From Spirometra erinaceieuropaei (taxonomy: Eukaryota > Platyhelminthes > Cestoda > Diphyllobothriidea > Diphyllobothriidae), in contig CACRXP010000226.1 in the NCBI GenBank assembly GCA_902702965.1, forward strand, positions 580,340-644,339: a stretch of DNA of 64,000 bases, written 5' to 3'. Numbering within the stretch: position 1 is the first letter of the stretch; each line of letters opens with the position of its first letter. Shown piece by piece: positions 10,360-23,457 of this stretch. Both the position numbers and the translations under genes were made by a program. Below the pieces are notes generated by a model. The model saw only the letters and a program-made list of their open reading frames with translations, had not been told where the DNA came from and did not search any database.

Positions 10360-13290
10360 CTGTGGATGCTATTACGTTTTTAGCTAACGCCCCAAAGACC
10401 TGACATTCCTTCTTGCGGTTGACTTTTACTTTTGGAAAACGTTTTTCGTTCGGTTCATAACCTCTTCACAGTGCTAGTTACCATAATTTTTTCCCGCTTT
10501 ACCAGCCTATTTTTTCAGGAAATTTCCGGTTCTCTTTGAATCAATCTGTAAATAAGGACAGATGTTTGACTATCAAGATGACTGAAAGAACATTTGATAG
10601 AATTCTTAACATCCCAGGTTATCCAGTCTTTCTGCCAAAAATGCATTCGGTCTAAGCGTTTAAGCTACTGCTGACTAAGCAGTCATAAATGTCCGCCACT
10701 GGCAAAACCGCTACCCCGCCACAACCTGAGCGTCCTTGCGTAGCTTTAATGAGAAATGACTTCTCGTCTTTGTCGGTTCCCGGTAAAAGGAAAACCAACC
10801 CGACCCGTCAGACGATAGTCCCCTTCCGTAAAATACCTATCATTCTAACAATTCTGGTGAAAATAAGTTCTGGGGTAGAAGTATCAATGAGGATTTGTTG
10901 TGCCTTGAGGATTCTACCCCAAGTTTGCATAAAAATGTCTGGTGAAATCAAAAGGACTAAGAACCATTAAAAAAATTCAAGAAGTCAGATGCTGATTATT
11001 AATTCTCACGCCTGTTCAGAAATAAAAGGAAGGGTAAAGTAGCAAAAGCTTAAATTGCAAATAAATAGCAAATATTGGGAGAGGTTTGAAGACGTTCAGA
11101 GAATAGGGGTTAGAGGCTGGTTCTGCCAGGGTGTTTAGGGAGGGAAAATGGGGAGAGGGTAAGGTGTCCGAAAGTCCGGCCATGTCTCCGTTTCGTCGCT
11201 GTAAAGCGACGTGGCAAGGGGTGTGAATGCATAAGCTGGGTTCATCTTCAGCCAGGGAAATCTTAGGGCTTGAATGAACGTCCTGTGCGTGCGCAAGGTT
11301 GGATTGGCCAACCGAATGGTCACTGCCTCTGTCGTCGCAGTATCTACTGACGCAGAAACTCTGAATGTCTCGCCGGTACTTCATAGCCGACTCGGAATGC
11401 CTGATTGGCATCTACCTGACGGTGGCTGTTAACCAAGAGAGCCACAAATGCGCTAGAGAGGGACTTTTCTATACCTTAGTCTAGCCAGGCCAGTATGAGA
11501 AATAACTCCTTCTTCCCAACCGTCAGCATATCAAATTTTTGAGCCCTTTTTCATATATTTGTTGATAAACCTTTCGCGGTAGCCGTTTTATCTCAGATAG
11601 TTCCACAAAATGGCGAGTTCATTCTCAAGCCTATCTTGAATGCGTATTATCCTAGATCGGTTGGTGATGCAGCGGTCCAAGCGTCGTTTCTGACTTAGCG
11701 GTCCAGAATTGTAAGAATTTATGTACTGCCCTGTCCATCTTTTCTTGCGAACTCCATTTTCACTAATGTTTAACGAGCAATATTCGACTAAGTAGGACTT
11801 GCAGAAAGGGAGGTACTCTCCGCTCTATTTTTCCAAAGTAAAGGCTAACACTTGTTGACCCTGGCTCGTTGCAAAAAGGAAGGTGCTCAATTCAAGCTTT
11901 TCGTCATTTATAACAGAAGATAACTGGTTTTTCTCAAGATTGCACACGAAGACACCGACTGGAAGACGTTCAAGAGATGATCCTTTAGTTACATTGTAGA
12001 CTTGGTGGAAAAATGGGGCGTCGAATCTGAATTAGAAATTTATCGCGCAGCAAAATAACAATTCCTTTAGGTGTTCAGATGACATCACGATTGGGAAATC
12101 TAGTCTCATAATAACTTTACATAAAATCATGTGGTTTCATTGAGGGAATATTAACAGAGAACATCATCTAAGAACAACATCGTTTTCCAATCAGGATTTG
12201 TATTTCTTTTGGAATTGATGCATTCAAATGTGCCCCGTGGACAGCGTGTTGTTATCCTCTGCAAACCATTATAAGGCTTTCTGCCGACCACTTTGAAATT
12301 GTGTGATGGGATGAATTGCAGGTGTTTAATATCGACCGCATTGGAGGGTCTGCTTTGTGAGTCTTTGGAAACCCATATGGCTTTCAGGATATTGATCCTG
12401 CGGATCAATAAACTGTGAACTTCTGTTCACTTAGCGAAACCCTGGACTTTCAAATTCCGGTGGTATTTTATACGATGGACTTCTACACTCTCAGGTTGGG
12501 TTCTTAGTTTGCCTCTCTCTTTAAAACTTAATCTCATCAGTCAGGATTAATATAATTTTTGAAACGTGAACGTTTTATTTTATTAGAACGAGAGCAGAAA
12601 ATTTTGGCAGTAAGCATTTTCTAGTTTTGACGTAATTTTTTGAGATTCTTCAGATGTTGGTTCGTTATATGCCCGATTCTTAGTCGATTTTCGGACACAT
12701 TCCTTGTCCACCTTCGCTTCCCCATAAGCTGGCCTCCGAATGTCCGCAACTCTCTCCCAATATTTGCTGTTTACTGGTTGTTTAAAGTTTTGCCATTTTA
12801 ACGCATTTATATTACTACACAGGTCTGAGGATTAATAATCAAAAAAGGCACGTTTGACGAACCCGAATTCTTAAATATTTAAAAATTAGCCGAGCTGTCT
12901 TTTTTCCAACAGTATCGCTCAGGGCGCAAAAATATTATTCAAATAGGGTCTCCGGACATATGTCGGAATATAAACTTTATACGGCGGATAGCATCACGAC
13001 ATTGTTCTTTGTAATTGCATTCTTATTCTGCAATGCTTACACAAATTCCGCAATATTTTACTAACAGAATGCAAACTACTACCTCTGCTTTTCCCTTGGA
13101 TGTGTACAATTTCGTTCCGTTTAAGGTATGGGCTTGCATGAGGGCTGCATGTTCATTCTGGCGAAACTAACTAATTTTCATAGGCTATTAAGTCCTTGCA
13201 TTATCAAAATTTTTTAGGGTATATGTTCAGCACTTTTTCCGATAAAAACTCAGGAAGTGTTAACTAAAATTCTAAAATCCGCCTTCGACT
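10360..13290. other. Gene-free stretch with unassigned frames
   Basis: I recognise no gene. A frame at 10689-10970, just downstream of exon B, starts with ATG and has a Pro-rich beginning. A more GC-rich minus-strand frame runs 11411-11016, and another minus frame runs 12408-12151. None shows a known domain, and none has splice sites that I can defend. Confidence 0.4.
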
Positions 13291-13650
13291 GGAAAAGATT
13301 GTATAAGTAGGGTTCTAATAGTAATCAACTTGCAGCATAACCTCATAGTAATTCAGTTACTGCAGGATGCCGGTTTTTGAACGAACGTCTTTCTGGCTGC
13401 CGGCAAAAACAACACTCTGTAAAAAATGGCTACTTATGTGGCATGATTTTTTATCATTGATTTTTGATGCCATTATAAATTCAAAAATATTTCACAGAAG
13501 ACATGCATAAAAATATTCGCTCTTTTACTCATTTGGCAGAAAATAGCATCTTCTTCGAAGTTTTTACTCGAAGGAAGCGTAAGCGATCAATAACATTGTT
13601 CTGCGGAAAACGGCTATTCCAAAAATACTACCCCAGCATTTAAAAGGTCT
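13290..13650. repeat. Palindromic-element half copy
   Basis: Only one arm is present: TTGCAGCATAACCTCATAG near 13331, then a block like CAGGATGCCGGTTTTTGAACG, then AAAAAATGGCTACTTATG, ending near the Arg/Lys-like AGGAAGCGTAAGCG block. Truncated on both sides. Confidence 0.7.
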
Positions 13651-14039
13651 CAAACTCCATCAACACCTCGATCTCATGCAGTTTTTTGGGGAATTCTGTA
13701 TACTTACGCCCTTACGACTGGTTACTGGAAATGACCATTACAATGCTTGTCGGTTATAATCATCGGAAAAAAATCTTGCATTAAGGAAGTTTGTCTGCCG
13801 CCAGCTATCACCATCTCAGTTATCTGTCAGAAGGCTGGAAGTAATCTTTAAAGCTGGACTTCACAAGGGATGACGCAAGAAGACTTGACTCCTTGTAATT
13901 ATCATCGTCTGTATCAGTCAACGTAACCAACAGCCTTCAGGATTTGACACTTAGATATGAACTCGTAGATTTCAAACTGCCTCTGGATGGCGGTCATTTA
14001 GTTATTAGTCGACCGCGTGGCGTTCGGGCGATTGTGGCA

Positions 14040-15070
14040 TGGAAGACGAAGATGTGACCACTGGAACAAGAAGGCTATTGGCCTGACGTTTCGGATTCCC
14101 ACACGGACCCATCATCAGACGCGGTTGTAGATAAGGGGTAGTAGAGTCATTAAAAGTGCAGTATTTGGAATACCTGGATGTCGGGCAACCACCTGCGTAG
14201 AACGATTAGCAGCTTTCGCGATCACCGGTGGGGGTCGTAAATAATGCGATGATGGCTTGTCGGTCCGCGCCTGAGTTGTTAATGTCCGCAGTTTTATCAT
14301 TCATATTTGGTGTTGACGTGAGGAATACTCGGACACTTGGCTAGCTGTCCCTGACATTGTTGCTGACCCGCGTCCTTCCAACATGACTTACTTCCCTGCC
14401 CAGGGGAAGTCTCCACACAACATACGACGGTGGGAGGTCACCGCACTTATTTATGGACTGCGGGCCTTAGAACCTTGACTCGAACAGCTCGCGGCTCACT
14501 TGGTTGTCAGCTCTTGCGAGGATTATGGCTTCTCGAAACTTGATAACATGATCTGGTCCCGTCGAATGAGCCGACACCAGAGAGCTAGCGTATCTCCACC
14601 TTACTGCTGCCGCGTGCTCGACCATTCGCGTCGGGAGTAGTCTTTCAGTTTTTCCGACGTAGTTGTTCTGTCCACAACTGTGCCAGATCTGCTAAAGGAT
14701 TCCAGACCTTTCCTGCCGTGGCAGTGGCTGCCTCTGGCCTGTGTGCAACCCCGGATCCAAATGGAGTGAGAAGACGACTGACGGCTTCTTTATGTACGGA
14801 ATAACTCGCCAAAATTGGAAGCCAATTGGATTTTGTCGCTGGTGTTGTTTGCCTATGCAGTGGTTGGCAAAATTGCTTGGACAGACATTAGTTCTCAGTA
14901 CCTATCGAAGGTATTGTAATTCAGCAGCCATGTCCTCCGTTTTACTGAGATACGTTTTAACGTGCCAGTATATCGCCTTCACGCAGGTGCGTTTGTGACT
15001 GATTGGGTGGCATGAGACAGCAGACGGTTGACCGTCGGACGGTTGTCTACAGAGGTCACCAAATATATTT
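14040..15070 (-). pseudogene. Decayed Penelope-like element (RT thumb to GIY-YIG and 3' repeat)
   Basis: On the minus strand from about 15070 the frame starts in the post-RT region (HPISHKRTCVK, compare HPLSHKRSCVR at 21430-21465). It passes a linker with RVIPYIKK, then the GIY-YIG endonuclease with ILYQI and NNYVGKTERLL. The endonuclease ends in REAIILARAD and a degenerate SINK box, then the 3' repeat runs to about 14040. There are several stops and frameshifts. The catalytic RT palm is absent. The 3' repeat contains a hammerhead-like core (14085-14118, minus strand). No inverted arm is seen at the 15070 end, unlike the other copies. Confidence 0.8.
14085..14118 (-). ncRNA. Hammerhead-like core in Penelope 3' repeat
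   Basis: Minus strand: CTGATGA (14118-14112), an imperfect helix II, GAAAC, then GTC (14087-14085). Core nucleotides are intact but helix I pairing is weak, so it is probably inactive as it stands. Confidence 0.45.
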
Positions 15071-15197
15071 ACTTCAGATATATGCATATACTCTTTCTAC
15101 ATCCTCCCTGTGCGGGTTCTTGGAATCGAGTTGTCGATTATTCTGTCCTCCATATATGCAGCATTTGTCTTTATTGTACATCATTTCGCCTATTGTA

Positions 15198-16101
15198 CAG
15201 TAAGTGGCCTAACTCACGAAATGCCAACAAAAATTGCGAAATGCATTTTTATTTCGAAAAGATTAATTAAGTAGGGTTGTAAAACCTATCTTCGTTCAGA
15301 ATAATTCCATAATAGTTCAGTTACCACAGGACGCCGGCTTTCGAAAATACTTCTTTCCGGCTGCATCTAAAAACTTTAATATGTAAAAAACGACTACTGT
15401 AGTAGCATTCGCTTTTCTCATTTATTTTCCATGCCCTTAAAAAAATTTTTATCTTTCATGGAAAACATGGTACAAAATATTTATTCTTTTATAAAACTTT
15501 CCAATTCTTGAATAACGTTGAACCCTACCTGCCATTATACTTGCACTTAGGGTTCCCAGTCTACAAGCCGCATAATTTCCACGTGCGGGAAACCCTGCAT
15601 TTCTCCACCGTATTAAAAGGCGAACATATGGAGTTCACAAAATTAAGCAGTGGATTTGAGCCATATTGTTTACTTTGCAAGACACATTCGTAAATGCAGA
15701 GACATGACGCTTTTTGAAGGGCCATTTCACGGTATTAAAAAGTCTCACAATTGGAAACTTTTTAAAGCCGAATTGTACCCTTCCTTCGAGTGTAAAATTG
15801 AAGAAAGACGTAATTTTCTACTGAATGAGCAAAAGAATGTATATTTTTATGCATGTTTTCCATGAAGTATAATTGAGTTTTAAGGACTTTGAAAATCAAT
15901 GAAAAAATGCATGCTACATATGTAGTCATTTTTTATAGAGTGTGGTCTTTGGATGCAGCCGGAAAGAAGTCTTTTCGAAAGCCGGCGCCCTGGTGTCCCT
16001 GAATTAGTATAGAAATATTCTGCACGGAGTTTGGTTTTACAACCCAAATTAACCAACCTTTTTGAAACGACAATGACTTTCATGAGTTAGTCCACCTACT
16101 G
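15198..16101. mobile_element. Palindromic foldback element, copy 2
   Basis: A ~900 bp unit starting after TA at 15196-15197 with CAGTAAGTGGCCTAAC and ending GTTAGTCCACCTACTG. The right-hand flank reads CA where TA is expected, so the target duplication has mutated. Central part is in the orientation that reads GGATTTGAGCCATATTG. Confidence 0.85.
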
Positions 16102-16114
16102 CACTATCCATATA

Positions 16115-17985
16115 CTAATTATTTATGAGTTTTGTCAGGACTACAACTTCGAGGTCATGTGTAAATTACACTGAACCGCCTCAAAAGAAACAAAAATTAC
16201 AGTAAATTATGCGTCAAATTACCAATGATTGTTCGTGGCATAGACTGCTGCGGACTGTGGCCAGTATGTCGCACTTGCGATTTCCAGTCACATTCACCGT
16301 GAACGAAGGGCGTTTGTACTAAAATTGTAGGATGTAACTTTCGCAACAAAGCGCATTTCCTTCGTTCTATCTCCCTCTCTATCTCTGTCTGTAAGCGTTG
16401 CACGTTCGAGATTTTTCCTTCAACGAACACTGCGTTCTGAGGGCTTGCCAAAGTAATTGTACTATTAGCTTTTGACTCGAATATGTCACTCGGATCATGC
16501 TAAAACTCTTGTGAGAGTCTGACACGCATGCTCATGTCTTTTCGGCTGTGGGGACCCCAGACTGGAATTTCAACACAAAACTAAACATCCATGAGCGATT
16601 CTAAAATCAGGAAGGATTTCTAAAATTATCTTTGTCTTTGACTAAACTTACACAATTTGACTGGAAGAGTAGCACAGTCCTCAACCAGGTCCCGAAAGTG
16701 TTTTTATAGTGTGCGATTACAACATACTTCTTGTTTAGGTATAGTTGATTCCCTGTGGTCCAGTTTTACCAAGTGTTTGTTTTCTTCAAGGTAGAAATTT
16801 AACGCTTTCAGAAGTCTCCACCTGCTCACAACTCAGCACGCTTAAATGTGGGGACATGTGTTTGTCACTATTTTAGAACTCCGAAGGCGCCTTCCTAATT
16901 GTATTATGGAGACGTCAAGGCCATCAATAATGTCGGATTCGAGATCAGTTAAAAAAGACTAACCACTTGAGTAGATAATTTAACCAATCATCTCTCTTCG
17001 TCACCACTTCGACATTTTGCGAACTATTCAGTGCACCAATTAGCAACATTGAAAATCGATATGACTCTTCGTGCGTGAAGAACATATTCACTGACGCCTG
17101 AAAAAGCACAGTGATTGCCACACTTCGAGCAGGTGGGCCTGAAAACCCTGTTCAAAGAATGCATTCATAGTCGGCAATGTAAACCTTCAGGTTACCTAAG
17201 ATGTTACCTTTCTTGACATCTTGTATGTACAAATCGCGATATCTCTTGAGTTGGCTGTTCAAAGGTATCTTCTGCTGCATTAGGTTTTGGGAATAGCAGG
17301 GCATTTAAATAATTAGTAAACAATCAAATATGATTGGCTGATAACCTTTCAAGTGGCCTACTTCAACTGTAAACACAGAAGAAGCAAATAAGTCTTAAGC
17401 ATTAAGCAAGAGAACTGGTCCCAATAGATAAGTGGATTCGGTAAGTGAATGTATATTGCTAGGCATGTTATTTCATTAAGTGACCAATCTTGTAAAATGT
17501 TGACAAAAGTACTGAAAGGCTTTTTCAATTAGGAGAGATTACTTAATATATATGACTGAAACATTGACTATCTTGCAACGCAATCTCATGCTACTCCGGA
17601 CGCACTAAGAGGCTGGCTTTGAATGCATTTATTTTCGGCAGCCTATACAAAATTCCGGAAAATTCAGAAATATTGTAAGTGAGTACACTTAAGTTTATTA
17701 TAAACAGAAAATCCGTCCATGCAAAAAACGTGTGAATGAAACAGCACAAGCAGGATAGCTTTTGAAAGAGTCATTTGGCGGAGTTTACACACAAATGTCC
17801 TTCATAAATAAATGCCATGTCAATTACAACAGTCAGCAACGGCCCATACTGTGAGTATAGATTCCAACACAGGTGTACGAGAATTGACTGTACTTCGTCT
17901 TTAAATGGGATATGCTGTTTACTAAAACAAACAGGGTTTTGCTTGTTTTCGCTAGCTTAGACGTCACAGTATAACATTTGTTATA
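16115..17985. other. Gene-free stretch
   Basis: AT-rich. No RRM, transposase or RT motif in any frame and no family repeat recognised. Confidence 0.5.
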
Positions 17986-19080
17986 GGGTCACATGCTGAT
18001 AGACCACTCAGGGGCTAATTTATTCAGATAAAATTGTCAAGTGCAATCGTAAAGACAGCATATATGGCAGATTAAAGGTATATTTCTTCCATCAAATATC
18101 TCTCGTTACTTCTAGAACTGAAGTTCGATGAGTTTCAGATGGTCATTGGAATAGGGATAAATGCTCTAAAGTATTCTGTATTTTCAAATGATCGCCTGTA
18201 AATGGGAATTTGGCCGCATATGTCTGTCAAAACTTCCAAAATAAGTTACCTCTTCATAACCTTTACCGAACTGAGAAATTCTTGACCATTCTTCCTAACG
18301 CGCATTACCATTTGGGTCACATTTGTGGACTCGCCCAAAGATGAAAACTCCTTGCCGATAAAATGAACGTCTACAACGAAGTTAGACAATGAAGAGGTCT
18401 CAAAGTAAATGGAAATCTTTCTTGAGTAAAAGGCTCTTCCTAAGGACGCTTCCATCATATACTTTGCTGATGAATGCTCGCCTGCTTTAACACCTTACAA
18501 CGGTTAAGGAAAGAAAGGATTTAGACTTTTCGCAGTCCTCTTAACTTTCCTGGAAGAAAAATGATTATTTTTCCGTTGTAGATGCAAGAACTTACTTTTC
18601 TATTTATTTTGGAGTTTTTTTTCAATATACAGTACGTGACCTATCTCATGAAGTCTGGTAAGGAAACTGATGAAAGAATTTCTGGACGCCTTTCACGTTG
18701 AACATTTTGTTCGCTCAGCCACCTCCTTCAATAAAATGTCCTTTTCTTCTACAGAAATTGTGTTTGCCTAATTGTATCAAGTAAAACATCAGTAAATATC
18801 TGAGAAAATGGACGATAGATTATATTTGTGCAATTTGCTATGCTAATTCATGTCCTAGACTCCGTTTATGCATTTGAGTGACTTTTTTCTTGGAAGGATA
18901 GTAAGTTAGCCGCGAGAGTTTTAATAAAGAGATTTGGCCGAACTTGAAAATTTACTTTATGTACGATGTTAACCATGGAGATTACCCTGCTGACACAAAG
19001 GTTCTTTTAAGAAAACCAGAGATTTTATCAATTCTTAAATGTACAAATGAGCAGATCCGTCCGATTTGGTAACCTATCCA
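17986..19080. repeat. Second copy of the duplicated flank, interrupted
   Basis: 17986-18205 and 18912-19075 resemble 5086-5310 and 5320-5430 in the same order. About 0.7 kb separates the halves here but almost nothing at 5.3 kb, so that interval is an insertion. It includes a terminus like that of the palindromic family at about 18633 (TACAGTACGTGACCTATCTC). Confidence 0.45.
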
Positions 19081-20420
19081 TTACGCAGATAGGGATTCCT
19101 TCGATAAAGTGAGCTGACATGTTTTTACCGTTTGGAAAATTCTACCTGATGTCACATAAATGACCATCAAAGAATGGTCATTTCCAGAATTAAACATACG
19201 AAATGTTAATTTTCGTGTAGTCTAGCTTCTGTGCATACCGTATTTAGAAATAGAAAGAGCAAAATACCAACAGTTTCAGCAAAATATCAGTATTTATACG
19301 GGCGCTCTGCCGTGCATTCATAATCGAAGAACGGAGTCTAAAAGCATGCAAAAAAAGTGAAAATGGCTTCAATGTATAGAGAAAAGCATGTTCTTACTTT
19401 TACGGTAGAAAATATTAGTGTTGTTTAGGAACTTGAAAGAAACGGTCAAAAGTGTCAAATTTTTACTTGGTCTCACCGTGCAAAAATGCAAAGTTCACAG
19501 AGATCCGTCAACGAGGTGCAGTAATAAAGCACTCCTTAAAGAGATACCGTATTAAGGAAAGCTGTTTTACTGATCAAAGGCATATTTGTTGCTGGCGTTC
19601 TTTGTGAACAGACATTTTGTACGAAAATGAAGTTTGATGATTAAATGAGTATGCATATGTGACCCAAACGACCATCTTCGTGAAAAGAAGTGTCCGAACA
19701 CTCACTAATTCGGTACATGCTTTCAGGGATAATCTTATTTTAAAGTTCCTAACAGACCTGTTATTCAGAATCTGTTTTCATGGAAGATCGGGTGAAAACA
19801 CTAAAAATCATGAAGTGGTTAACAATATTTCGAGGCCGATCTGAAACTCAGCATAGTACAAGATGAACAAAAACTGCAAATTAATTTAACGCAGGAAAAG
19901 TTCTCTCTATACACACAAAATGTTACGTTTACGACTACGCCTTCCTGCTCTACTTATAGTTATTAAGCACCGAATGGCCTCATAGCATGGCACCCTATGA
20001 AAACGTTTGTTCCTTTGACGCCCCCGTTGGTGAAATCAGGCAAACTCCAGCTTCTTTTGTTGAACCCCATCTCGTTTAACTCAAAAGAATTAAGAATAAC
20101 AGGAATCCCTGAAAAACTGTTTTGAAATCTACACTCAGAATGTAGGCAGCTGGCAAACCGTCATGTATGAGATCACCCTAATTATTAAACGATGTTTACA
20201 TGAAAACGTCACTAAAACTGTTATTAGACGTTATTTTATCTCTTTTTTCATACTTACTACGTTTTTGTTATGAAAATACATTCTGTACAACTAAGAACGA
20301 AGTTCACTAAATTAGAGTCATTTCTGACGTTTTCGAGACATTGCGCATTTCAAAATAAATCGGCATTTCTAACTAACGCAACACTGCCTTTAATATTTCT
20401 TGAATGTTTTTAATTATTTT
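19081..20420. other. Gene-free stretch
   Basis: AT-rich. Around 19340-19440 a few phrases hint at a decayed palindromic-element arm (a CATGCAAAAAAAG block followed by ACGGTAGAAAAT). Nothing else recognised. Confidence 0.4.
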
Positions 20421-20421
20421 T

Positions 20422-20437
20422 AACGTGTACTTTATTA
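20422..20437 (+). repeat. Left target-site duplication of the Penelope element
   Basis: AACGTGTACTTTATTA occurs here and again, perfectly, at 22493-22508. A 16-base perfect direct repeat on both sides marks the outer limits of the insertion. Confidence 0.8.
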
Positions 20438-22492
20438 GAAGAAGAAAATTGGCTCTCCCGAACAGGTTTATTTAACTGCTGACGTTCCAAAGACGTTCAA
20501 CAGTTGTGCTAGACAAATCGGATTACCAGAACAAGGTACAGGACTTACTCGAAGACCAGCATTCATACAAACAATGCCATGCCAGCGAAATGAAAAATCT
20601 AATCACCCGGATAAACAAAAGCCTAAGAAATCTCAAAGCCAAGGGGGCGATTACACCCAACGACTGGTTCTCCATGAAACCCACTGACACCGCCACGGCT
20701 CGTTTTTACGGTCTACCGAAGGTACACAAGGCAAATGTCCCTTTCAGGCCAATCGTATCCCTTCGTGGCACTCCGACGTACGGTTTGGCAAAATGGATAT
20801 TCGGTCGTCTTAAGTTTTTGGCCGAAGGCTCACCAACAACAGTTGCATCTGCGTATCAATTCCTCGAACGCATAAAACATCTGAGGTTAGAGCCAGACGA
20901 GTCCATGGTATCCTTTGATGTCGTTTCGCTCTTCACCTCCATCCCACAGCAACTAGCGATAGATGTTGTGGACCAACTACTGGCAGAGCGTTATGAGGAG
21001 AGAGATAGACCTCTGAAGTCTGAGCATCTGCTCGAGCTTCTGCGATATTGTCTCAAGACCTATTTCACTTTCGACGGACAAATGTACGAACAAATAAAGG
21101 GCACTCCTATGGGCTCCCCTATATCAGGCCTAATTGCTGAAGTAGTCCTTCAACGGGTAGAACACTTGGTGTTCACCAAATATCAACCAAAGTTCTGGGC
21201 CCGCTATGTCGATGACACCTTCGTCGTTGTCAAAACAACTGACATAGAACACCTAAAGGGACTACTGAACTCGGTTGACCCGGATATACAATTTACGATG
21301 GAAGCGGAAACAAACAACCAACTGCCCTTCCTTGACGTACTTGTGCGCCGGTGTACCACTGGACAGCTGCAAACTACAGTATTCCGAAAATCCACCGACA
21401 CGAGACAGATCCTACACTTCAACAGCAACCATCCACTGTCTCACAAACGTAGTTGTGTCCGCACTCTATTCCAAAGAGTCGAAACACACTGCAGCACACC
21501 AGAAGATAAAAGGGCCGAACGATTGTACCTTGTGGACCTATTTGCAGCCAATGGTTATCCCAGGCATTTCATCGAGAGAAGCAGACGTTGGGCGCCCAGA
21601 CAACGGCCAAATGAGCAGCAACCCGAAGTCTGGAGGGTCATTCCTTACGTTAAAGGGGTCTCTGAAGCGGTCTCGCGACTGTTACTACCCACCAGAGTAG
21701 GCATAGTCCATCGACCACAAGCAACAATTCGACGTCGCCTGATGCAACCTAAAGACCCATTGCCACCCGCTGAAACCTCAGCAGTCATCTACAAAATAAA
21801 TTGCAATGAGGGCGACTGCAACTATGTGGGCGAAACTGGGCGGAAATTGCAAACTCGCCTACAAGAACACAAATCGGACACTCGGAGGTTAGACCCTAAC
21901 TCACAACTAGCAACACACGTCGGGGCATTCTTTTGACCTCCAGAGGGCTACCATCTTAGGCCGAGGCAACACAAAAACAGAACGGCTAACTCTCGAGGCG
22001 TGGTTCTCCGATGCCCACTCTATCAACAGGCATCTGGACCTTCCTGCAGCTTACAAAGTCCTACGTCATCACAACCGTAGAGCTCAGGACCAAACAACCA
22101 CACCGGACTTAAGAAGACAGCACGGAGATAGCCCGACGCTTAGCTTACTCGGTGAGGAAGAACAAGAACCGCTAGACCGACCGCCCGACTAAAGTCCAAT
22201 CAGCTCCCCGCGACGGAGTGGTGACTCATAAAGCGCACAGGCAAAAACGCCCGTCAACCATTTCCTGAGAGGCCGACGCAGCGTGAGGAGAGAGAAAAAT
22301 CGATCAGCATGAGGCCGGCCAACACAGCTTGTCATTTTAAGTTAACTTTCTGATCGATTAGGTGCAGTTTACGCTTTGACAATGAAGAGCCGACCCAGCT
22401 CTTTGAAACGTCAGCAGTTAAATAAACCTGTTCCGGAGAGCCAATTTTCTTCTTCTAATAATCTTCCCGGATCTCTAAAGTTTTCCAATCTG
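20438..22492 (+). mobile_element. 5'-truncated Penelope-like element with inverted terminal arms
   Basis: About 2.05 kb between a perfect 16-base target duplication. Left arm 20438-20495 and right arm 22399-22455 are nearly perfect inverted copies (GAAGAAGAAAATTGGC outermost). Beyond the right arm lies a further tail of about 37 bp up to 22492. The body is the coding region 20506-22192 plus about 200 bp of 3' sequence. The left arm is a copy of the 3' end joined directly to a truncated coding region, the same layout as the short remnants at 6995 and 41590. In the right arm, AAGAGC/GCTCTT then GAAACGTC (22384-22413) recalls a hammerhead, but CTGATGA is degraded. Confidence 0.85.
20506..22192 (+). 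pseudogene. Penelope-like reverse transcriptase with C-terminal GIY-YIG endonuclease, one frameshift
   Basis: The open frame 20506-21936 carries the Penelope-type RT in order: FYGLPKVHK, PFRPIVS, the catalytic SFDVVSLFTSIP, GTPMGSPISGLIAE, RYVDDTFVVVK with YVDD intact, and LPFLDVLVRR. The thumb follows (HPLSHKRSCVRTLFQRVE), then a linker. The GIY-YIG domain starts at VIYKINC and has NYVGETGRKLQTRLQEH, with a Cys-Cys-His-His spacing usual for the family. A one-base slip near 21918-21925 breaks it. In the next frame it continues with SGHSFDLQRATILGRG, the catalytic-type Glu in LTLEAWF, and SINRHLDLP, ending at TAA 22190-22192. About 250 N-terminal residues expected of a full element are missing and the first codon is not a real start. 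Such proteins reverse-transcribe the element RNA and nick the target. With one lesion, it is a recent arrival. Confidence 0.9.
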
Positions 22493-22508
22493 AACGTGTA
22501 CTTTATTA
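22493..22508 (+). repeat. Right target-site duplication of the Penelope element
   Basis: Identical to 20422-20437. Confidence 0.8.
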
Positions 22509-22509
22509 T

Positions 22510-23455
22510 CATAGAAATCGGACTCATGAAATGGTGTCGGCTTGCGAGTGATTCGCAATCATTCGTAAATTTCGACACATTTAATGACTTAGGTCACTAA
22601 TTTTACTTTGCTGTTAACCAGATGGATTTGTTTTTTAGCTATTTAACAATCTGCAGTCTTTAGCAGCAACTCAGAAGCGTCACACCTCATTGGTAGAAGA
22701 CAAATTTAGATAGCATTGCTAAGGAGAGACTGATTTAAATTCATTGTTTCGGTTAAGCGCTCGCATAAGGGTGTGGTTTGGATTGGATGCATTATCGAAC
22801 GTTAACTACACTGCTATCAGGTGCCAGTGCCTGTTTGACAACGACTGTTGAACCGCTATACTCAAGCAATCAGTTCGTATGTGCTCCGGAGAGGTTATAA
22901 ATCGCCAACGCTTTTAAAAGCATCCATTTTTACATTTTTGCCGTTGATTTATCATAAAATGTTCCTCATAACTACGCATGCCGTTTGCCCTAAAATCTTT
23001 TATAATTTTATTTTGCGTTGCGTTAGTTTAAGGAAAGCAAGCAGACGACTTCCCAGGTAGATTCAGGCAGTCAATACGCTTGAAAATCCAGTCGGCTGGA
23101 TTCTTACCAGTACTTCCGGAGGCAATGGCCAAATTGATTGCATATGATGCCACAACCAATACAACAGTCAGAAAGGCATGCTTTCCGTTGTTACAACGCA
23201 AGCGACAGTGGCCTTTCCACACACTGACTGAACACACTTTGTAAGGATTAACACTGTAATCACCACGTGTGAATCAGTATGCGGTAATTTAAGTAGTATT
23301 GCTGTGTCAGGCCATGAATTGGGCCTCTATTCCGAAACGGTCGCGTGTTTGACTGAAGTCCCATTTTGCGGTTATCAAGAGGGTGTATGTGTGAGGCAAG
23401 GGTTCAATGTGATCAAACAACTTGCTGAACTATTCTGCCCAAATTCTTAATGACG
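22510..23455. other. Gene-free stretch
   Basis: No coding or repeat signal that I can support. Confidence 0.5.
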
Positions 23456-23457
23456 TA

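Noticed and set aside
12151..12408. Minus-strand 85-codon exon
   Set aside because: The translation looks protein-like, but no domain or splice signals could be supported.
20506..20508. Real translation start of the Penelope protein
   Set aside because: The first codon is GTG beside the inverted arm; homologues have a long N-terminal region, so the frame is 5'-truncated.
22384..22413. Active hammerhead in the 20 kb Penelope element
   Set aside because: Helix II and GAAACGTC are good, but CTGATGA reads ACAATGA, so the core is broken.
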